Shown here one piece after another: positions 49,370 to 54,845 of a stretch of DNA of 54,845 nt. The stretch lies in NCBI GenBank assembly GCA_017416505.1, contig JAFQCI010000018.1, positions 1 to 54,845 of the forward strand. Reading direction: 5' to 3'. The position numbers were made by a program, and so were the translations under genes. The DNA comes from Lachnospiraceae bacterium. Its GTDB lineage: Bacteria; Bacillota_A; Clostridia; Lachnospirales; Lachnospiraceae. Within the stretch, counting starts at the first letter, position 1, and each line of letters starts with the position of its first letter. The notes beneath the pieces were generated by a model, which searched no databases, was not told where the DNA came from, and was given only the letters and a program-made list of their open reading frames with translations.

Positions 49370-52300
49370 ATGAAATTTACACGTAGAATAAAAAGATTAT
49401 TAGCCATTATTTTAGTAATGGTAACTTGTGTGGTTCATGTGTTTCCACAAACCGCGTATGCAAACAATGTTAAAGATATAGAGATTGATGATTTTATAAT
49501 ACTTACTACATTGCAACCAAATACTTCACAAGATTGGGCAATTGCGTATAAAGATGGGATAGGTTATCCTGGATTTTTTCATAATGAAGTTGAAAAACAT
49601 ATAAGGAAGAATAATTTGAATATTCAACCCAAAGAATTACCAATTCCAGGAGCTGGAAGATATGGGCTTGATGGAAAAGCTGATATATATCAAATTACCA
49701 GAGATTGTATTTATATATGGGAAGTAAAACCTGCATCCAATGGATATTTTCCATTAAAAATAGGGGCTGTTAAGCAGGTGGAAAGATATGTAAATGCAAA
49801 TGTATTACATAAAACAGGACCTAATTATGTCATTAAAAACAATTCCTTTGAAGTTACAATTCCTTCCAGTGGAGTTACATATAAGGTTACTTATGAGAAT
49901 AGCTTATTTAATGATGGTTTGATTTTTTATAGATTTGATAGGTTGGGTAAGAAACAGGGGCAAGAACAGGAACAACCGTCAACAGTAACGGCAACCTCAA
50001 CGGTTCCATCTAAAGAGAAGGAAAAAGCAATAGCCGTACTGGTAAATGAGGAATATGCAACAAATCCAGTTATAAAAGTTGATTGGGCTAAGGCTGGTGC
50101 ATTTGTGGCAATAGCAGCTTCAATAGTGGCTGTAGGTATTTCTTCTAATTCAAGTTCTGTTCAACAAGCATTATATGAATATTCCAAAGCTTTTTTACTT
50201 AAATTAGGAAGTGCATTAGCTGAGGCAAGTGCGACAGTTGGCACAGTGGGATTTGGAATTTTTGCTACTTCTTCTCAAGTAATGGCAGCAGAAAAAAATT
50301 CGGAAAATGTTGATGCAAAAGAGGTGAATGATATCATCTACGAATATGAAACCGCATTGGAGGTTCTGCTTGGTGTAGATTCGTATGATGAATTAATAGA
50401 TTCTTATAATGGTGTTGATTATGGTGAAATGGATGAATTAATAAAGGGCATACAGGGTGAAAATGAAGAATATGAAGAAGCAGGTGAAGCACAACCACCG
50501 AGAGACCCGTTGATTATCGATTTTAAAACAACAGGAATTGATTTATGCTCTTTAACAGATGGTGTTAATTTTGACCTTGACAATAACGGTTATGCTGAAA
50601 AAACAGCATGGATTGGAACCGAGGATGGTTTCTTAGCACTGGATAGAAATGCCAATGGATGCATTGATAATGGTGGTGAATTATTTGGTGATCAGGTAGA
50701 TATTGGAGAAGGGAGACTTTCAAGTTCAGGATTTGAGGCATTATCTATTTTAGATGATAATGGTGATAAGGTTATTGATGAAAAGGATGAATGTTATAGT
50801 AAGCTTTTGATTTGGGTCGATGTGAATCACAATGGTTATTCAGAAGCGAATGAGCTTAATTCTCTTACTTATTATGAAATAAAAGAAATACAATTAAATC
50901 ATACAGAAGGTAGTATGGTAGATGAAAGCACAGGTACAATGCTGTCAGAATCTGCAAAGGTTGTTTATCAAAATGCCTCAGAAACTACTATTAGTGAATT
51001 TTGGTTTCCTATTAATGCTTCAGATACTACCCATGGAGACGTAGTAACTGCGGGTAATGTACCAAGTATTGAACAGGCAATGCAAAATGATGAAACTGGC
51101 GAATTAGCTTTTATGGTAAATAAATTTGTTGAATCAGATACTATAGCTGCAAGAAGATATTATGTGAGAAAAATATTATACTTCATCACAGATTCCAATG
51201 ATATAGCCATAAATAGCCGTGGTGGTAATATTGATGCCCGTGAGCTGCATGTTATTGAACAATTTATGGGACGTGGTTTTAATGGTGTAGGAGGTTCTAA
51301 TCCGAATTCTAATGCAGCCTATATTTTAAACAATATATACCAAGATATTGAAGACTACTATTATAACATACTTAGTTTATATGGAGAATTTGGCGGTTAC
51401 AAAACATTAATGTTTGAATATGAAGATGAAAATGGAAATCTTAAGCTTGATGTTACATGTCTTGTGTATTTCTATCAGTGCTTGATAGAACAGGGAACAG
51501 ATATGGAAACCCTAATGTATGATTTGGGAATATATTTAAAATCTTATGATAAGATGCATGGAACCGGATATTTTACGGATTATTGTAACTATTATAAGGG
51601 AATATCTGAGGAAATTTCAGAAAGTGTAAATGCTACGATGAATAGTAATACATATATTGGTACCAGTGGTATAGATTGTTATTATGGAAGTTCTTTGAAA
51701 GATTATCTTTATGGTGAAAATGACGATGATAGTCTATATGGTGGAGCAGGAAATGATTATATTATGGGCTTAAATGGTAATGACCTTCTTGATGGCGGTG
51801 TAGGAAATGACGTTCTGGTAGATGATGGTGGAAATGATACCTATGTATTTACCAAAGGCTATGGTAAAGATATCATAATGGACAACGGTGGAAGTAACAG
51901 GATTTTTTTTAGCAATCTTACGGTGAATGACATATTAGTGAATGGAACCGATGAGTATGATGTAACCATCAGCATTAAGGGTACCAATGATTCTCTTGTG
52001 ATTAAGAATTTCCGTGAGAATGAAGCATTCACAGATTATACACTTGTGTTTAAGGATGGAACAATGCATTGTATGGATAAAGAGAGTCCTTTTAGACATA
52101 TTTATGGAAGTAATTCCGATGATGTGTTAAAAGCGGTAACAGAAGATTCTATTATGAATGCGTTTGATGGAAATGATACTGTTATAGGAAGTAAAGGCAA
52201 GGATATTATTTACGGCAATGATGGAAATGATAGCATTACAGCTGGTGAGGAAAATGATGTTATCTATGGTGGCGAGGATGATGATTTATTAAACGGAGAA

Positions 52301-54697
52301 GCAGGGGATGATATCATTTGGGGAGAAGCCGGATGTGATATACTGGATGGCGGTAATGGAAATGATTATCTATATGGCGGAGCAGGTGATGACACATATG
52401 TCTTTGCTGAAAATTATGGTAGAGATATTGTAGAAGATGGAGAAGGTGTCACTACAGTTAAGCTGGACAAAAGTTTGACTGCGGAAGACATATCTGTTTA
52501 CAAGGCTGGTGACGAAGCCATCATCAGCATTAATGGAACGAAGGATATGCTTATTATTAGTGGTTATGCGGTTGGTTCAGAAAATTATTATATTGAAATT
52601 GCCGATAGAAAGGTAAGCATTGATGAAGTTATAATGGATGGCACAAAAGCAGAATTTGATGATATTAAACTGACAGTTGGCACAGATGGTTCAGATGCTA
52701 TTTTTGCAGATGATGTTAAAAATATGATTGCATCAGGTGCCCAATATGACTATATTGTTGCTGGAAGTGATGATGACATTGTTTTTGGTGGTGGTGATAC
52801 AGACAGAATACTTGTGGGAACCGGAAATGAAATCATTTATGGTGGCGAAGGTAATGACCAGCTTTTTGGCGAAGATGGTGATGATTTTATAAGCGGTGGA
52901 ACCGGAAATGATTATATTAGTGGCGGTGACGGTGATGATGTTATCATCGCAGCTACCGGAGATGATTTTATGGATGATTCAGCAGGAAATGATACATATT
53001 ATTTCAATTCAGGTAATGAAAATGATAGTATTATGGATAATGAAGGAAATAATACGATTATTTTTGGAGATGGAATTTCATCAGATAAAATTAAGGCATA
53101 TAGAGAGAATTGGAATGATTTGCTTATTACTTTCGAAGGATTGCCGGATACACTGACAATTAAGAATTATTGTGTTGATGAGAAGGCACGTAATTTTGAA
53201 CTTATTTTTGCAGATGGCTCGGTATTTGCAGCAACAGATAAAGATAGTGCACTTAGGAATATTAACGATAAGTCAGGTGCAGAATATATGCCTTCTATTT
53301 ATACGGATGGAATCACCCTTACTTCTACCAATGGAGACGACCAGCTTGTAGGAAGTGAAGGAGCGGATGTTCTTATTGGCGGTGACGGAAACAACAGAAT
53401 TACTGGAAGTAACGGAAATGACAGCCTTGCTGGTGGAGCTGGCAGAGATTATTTGTACGGTGGTTTGGGTTCTGATACTTATATTTATAAAAAAGGTGAC
53501 GCAACGGACACCTTTAGCGATTCCCAGGGAATGAATTATATCGAGATTTCAGGATATACCGTTTCTGATGTGAAAGCGTACAGAACCAATTGGAATGATA
53601 TCACGCTTGTGCTTGATGGTAGTGGAGAGGCAGGATTATATGACGATTCTGTAGATAAAATTATATTAGAAGGATTTTATACATCAGAGGCAAACAGACA
53701 GTATGATATATCATTTAATGGTATACGATATAATGCTACTTCGGGTAATAGTCCACTTAGAATTGTTTACGGTACAATGAACGGTGATTATATGCAGGGA
53801 TTTGATAATAATAATATTACCCTGTATGGTGGCGAAGGAGCAGATACATTAAATGGTACAAGTGCAGGAGACTGGTTGTATGGTGGTAATGGAGATGACA
53901 GAATATTAGGTTTTGCGGGAAAAGATATATTAAATGGCGAAGCAGGTAACGATTATCTAGAAGGAGGGGCTGATAATGATACTTACATTTTTAATATTGG
54001 TTCAGGCCTAGATACCATTAATGATAATCAAGGAGTGAATGTGATTCGCCTGGGTGAGGGTCTTAATAAAGAAGGAATTATCGCATACAGAACAAACTGG
54101 AACAATCTTACGCTAACATTTCCAGAAGTAGAAGACAAGCTTGTAATTCAGGGATACTTTACATCAGAAGACAACAGAAAGTTTGATATAATATTTGCAG
54201 ATGGAAGTAAATTTGCATATACAAGCCTTGAAAGTCCGATAAATCAAGTTTATGCATCTGATAATGATGATTGGATGAATGCTTGGAGCGATAAAGGAAT
54301 TTCGCTGAATGGTGGTGCCGGAAATGACAATCTTACAGGAGGAACTGGGAATGATGTATTATCAGGTGGACTCGGAAATGATACGATTGCAGGTGGAAAT
54401 GGTGATGATAGCTACAAATTTAAAGCAGGAGATGGTTTTGATACGATAACAGATGTTGAAGGATTAAATAAAATCATCTTTGAAGATGTTGTAAGTGCTG
54501 AGGTTTCATTTTCTTATGAAATGAGTGGTAATAATACAAAACTTATCATTATTCTGAGTGATACAGGAGATAGAATTGTCATAAATAACTACTGTATAGA
54601 TAATTTCATATTCCAATTTTCTGATGGAATTATGGGAAGAGTAAATATTAGTGATTCGGCAGTGTCATTTGAGAATGAACCTGAGGTTTTGGAATAG
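49370..54697 (+). CDS. Secreted RTX protein with N-terminal PD-(D/E)XK nuclease-like domain (candidate toxin)
   Basis: 1775 residues. Sec signal peptide 1-31 (RRIKRLLAIILVMVTCVVHV, cleavage after TAYA). Residues 85-145 have the nuclease pattern G-L-D101-G-K-A-D105-IY, then IYIWE118-V-K120 and Q136VERY140 (QxxxY), as in RecB/Cas4-type enzymes. Residues 240-300 hold two weakly hydrophobic Ala/Gly-rich helices. EF-hand-like loops lie around 400-480 (DLDNNGYAE, DRNANGCID, DDNGDKVID, DVNHNGYSE). From about 757 to the end are six or seven blocks of GGxGxDxLYGGxGND RTX repeats, each with an HCBP-related module (NDTYVF, YRTNWN, FADGS). RTX regions fold on binding Ca2+ outside the cell. Sec export of an RTX protein is unusual, since most use type I secretion. 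Toxicity is inferred. Confidence 0.85.
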   Translation: MKFTRRIKRLLAIILVMVTCVVHVFPQTAYANNVKDIEIDDFIILTTLQPNTSQDWAIAYKDGIGYPGFFHNEVEKHIRKNNLNIQPKELPIPGAGRYGLDGKADIYQITRDCIYIWEVKPASNGYFPLKIGAVKQVERYVNANVLHKTGPNYVIKNNSFEVTIPSSGVTYKVTYENSLFNDGLIFYRFDRLGKKQGQEQEQPSTVTATSTVPSKEKEKAIAVLVNEEYATNPVIKVDWAKAGAFVAIAASIVAVGISSNSSSVQQALYEYSKAFLLKLGSALAEASATVGTVGFGIFATSSQVMAAEKNSENVDAKEVNDIIYEYETALEVLLGVDSYDELIDSYNGVDYGEMDELIKGIQGENEEYEEAGEAQPPRDPLIIDFKTTGIDLCSLTDGVNFDLDNNGYAEKTAWIGTEDGFLALDRNANGCIDNGGELFGDQVDIGEGRLSSSGFEALSILDDNGDKVIDEKDECYSKLLIWVDVNHNGYSEANELNSLTYYEIKEIQLNHTEGSMVDESTGTMLSESAKVVYQNASETTISEFWFPINASDTTHGDVVTAGNVPSIEQAMQNDETGELAFMVNKFVESDTIAARRYYVRKILYFITDSNDIAINSRGGNIDARELHVIEQFMGRGFNGVGGSNPNSNAAYILNNIYQDIEDYYYNILSLYGEFGGYKTLMFEYEDENGNLKLDVTCLVYFYQCLIEQGTDMETLMYDLGIYLKSYDKMHGTGYFTDYCNYYKGISEEISESVNATMNSNTYIGTSGIDCYYGSSLKDYLYGENDDDSLYGGAGNDYIMGLNGNDLLDGGVGNDVLVDDGGNDTYVFTKGYGKDIIMDNGGSNRIFFSNLTVNDILVNGTDEYDVTISIKGTNDSLVIKNFRENEAFTDYTLVFKDGTMHCMDKESPFRHIYGSNSDDVLKAVTEDSIMNAFDGNDTVIGSKGKDIIYGNDGNDSITAGEENDVIYGGEDDDLLNGEAGDDIIWGEAGCDILDGGNGNDYLYGGAGDDTYVFAENYGRDIVEDGEGVTTVKLDKSLTAEDISVYKAGDEAIISINGTKDMLIISGYAVGSENYYIEIADRKVSIDEVIMDGTKAEFDDIKLTVGTDGSDAIFADDVKNMIASGAQYDYIVAGSDDDIVFGGGDTDRILVGTGNEIIYGGEGNDQLFGEDGDDFISGGTGNDYISGGDGDDVIIAATGDDFMDDSAGNDTYYFNSGNENDSIMDNEGNNTIIFGDGISSDKIKAYRENWNDLLITFEGLPDTLTIKNYCVDEKARNFELIFADGSVFAATDKDSALRNINDKSGAEYMPSIYTDGITLTSTNGDDQLVGSEGADVLIGGDGNNRITGSNGNDSLAGGAGRDYLYGGLGSDTYIYKKGDATDTFSDSQGMNYIEISGYTVSDVKAYRTNWNDITLVLDGSGEAGLYDDSVDKIILEGFYTSEANRQYDISFNGIRYNATSGNSPLRIVYGTMNGDYMQGFDNNNITLYGGEGADTLNGTSAGDWLYGGNGDDRILGFAGKDILNGEAGNDYLEGGADNDTYIFNIGSGLDTINDNQGVNVIRLGEGLNKEGIIAYRTNWNNLTLTFPEVEDKLVIQGYFTSEDNRKFDIIFADGSKFAYTSLESPINQVYASDNDDWMNAWSDKGISLNGGAGNDNLTGGTGNDVLSGGLGNDTIAGGNGDDSYKFKAGDGFDTITDVEGLNKIIFEDVVSAEVSFSYEMSGNNTKLIIILSDTGDRIVINNYCIDNFIFQFSDGIMGRVNISDSAVSFENEPEVLE

Positions 54698-54817
54698 CTT
54701 TTTCAACAGCTCTGAGGAATAAAAACTTTTCGCAATAAAATAACCAGATTTCATGCAAGAAAGCTTCCAATGCGTTAAAATATAAGAAAGAAATTTTTCG
54801 CATAGGAGGCTTTTCAG

Positions 54818-54845
54818 ATGACAAAGAGAGAAAAAAGGGAACGAA
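54818..54845 (+). CDS. Start of a further gene (partial)
   Basis: ATG at 54818 with AGGAGG at 54804-54809. Only the first nine codons (MTKREKRER) are in the window, so no identity can be given. The 120 bases before it hold no terminator for the RTX gene that I can support. Confidence 0.6.

Noticed and set aside
52896..53156. 86-residue plus-strand frame inside the RTX gene
   Set aside because: Out-of-frame reading of repetitive RTX codons, with no start signals.

Overview
The window looks like chromosome of a low-GC, Gram-positive anaerobe of the Clostridia, most likely a Lachnospiraceae member; species cannot be read from it. The signs are AT-rich DNA, strong AGGAGG-type ribosome sites, choline-binding-type cell-wall repeats, two copies of the AAA-ATPase-like/PD-(D/E)XK family that is expanded in that group, and SAM-I and cyclic-di-GMP-I riboswitches. 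The murE and dapF genes indicate meso-diaminopimelate peptidoglycan. No rRNA, tRNA, CRISPR array, insertion sequence or phage structural gene was seen.

Layout. 1-5.0 kb: a partial tail gene of an Rpn-like family, then a four-gene nucleotide-sugar operon (reductase, UDP-GlcNAc 2-epimerase, CapE/FnlA-type dehydratase-epimerase, class V aminotransferase). 5.2-6.7 kb: metK on the minus strand under a SAM-I riboswitch. 6.9-12 kb: a glycosyltransferase-TPR gene and cca, which were probably adjacent once. They are now separated by a 2.5 kb module (Rpn-like remnant plus ATPase/nuclease gene) flanked by a 128-bp direct repeat made of the 3' end of the glycosyltransferase gene. 12-23 kb: housekeeping and envelope genes (HAD phosphatase, ispE, a GntR regulator, a cell-wall-binding protein, dapF, murE, malQ, plsC, an L,D-transpeptidase lipoprotein). 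23.2-30.4 kb: a response regulator with a SARP-like output domain, followed by two very large proteins of unknown function (979 aa with PH-like segments and a Pro-Glu-Val tail; 1119 aa with a J-like N-terminus and TPRs). 30.6-34.1 kb: a minus-strand oligopeptide ABC transporter operon without ATPases, with a shared GntR-type operator and a candidate small RNA upstream. 34.8-41.6 kb: a zinc-ribbon membrane protein, then a glycolipid/envelope cluster (two UgtP-like glycosyltransferases, deacetylase, YkoP-like protein, flippase-like protein) and birA. 41.8-46.3 kb: a Tet(M)-like GTPase fused to a NYN RNase domain, and the second ATPase/nuclease paralogue.

46.4-54.7 kb is the most unusual part. 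Three tandem paralogous cytosolic proteins share almost identical 5' ends. An orphan signal-peptide remnant lies between the first and second. A cyclic-di-GMP-I riboswitch with its own promoter and terminator precedes the third, and directly downstream is a 1775-residue Sec-exported protein. That protein has an N-terminal PD-(D/E)XK nuclease-like domain, EF-hand-like loops and about 1000 residues of RTX calcium-binding repeats. I read this as a candidate c-di-GMP-controlled secreted nuclease toxin with an array of immunity genes; the toxin and immunity roles are inference.

Several families of palindromic, MITE-like intergenic elements are scattered through the window (542, 5216, 13217, 14224, 30414, 32408, 34598).
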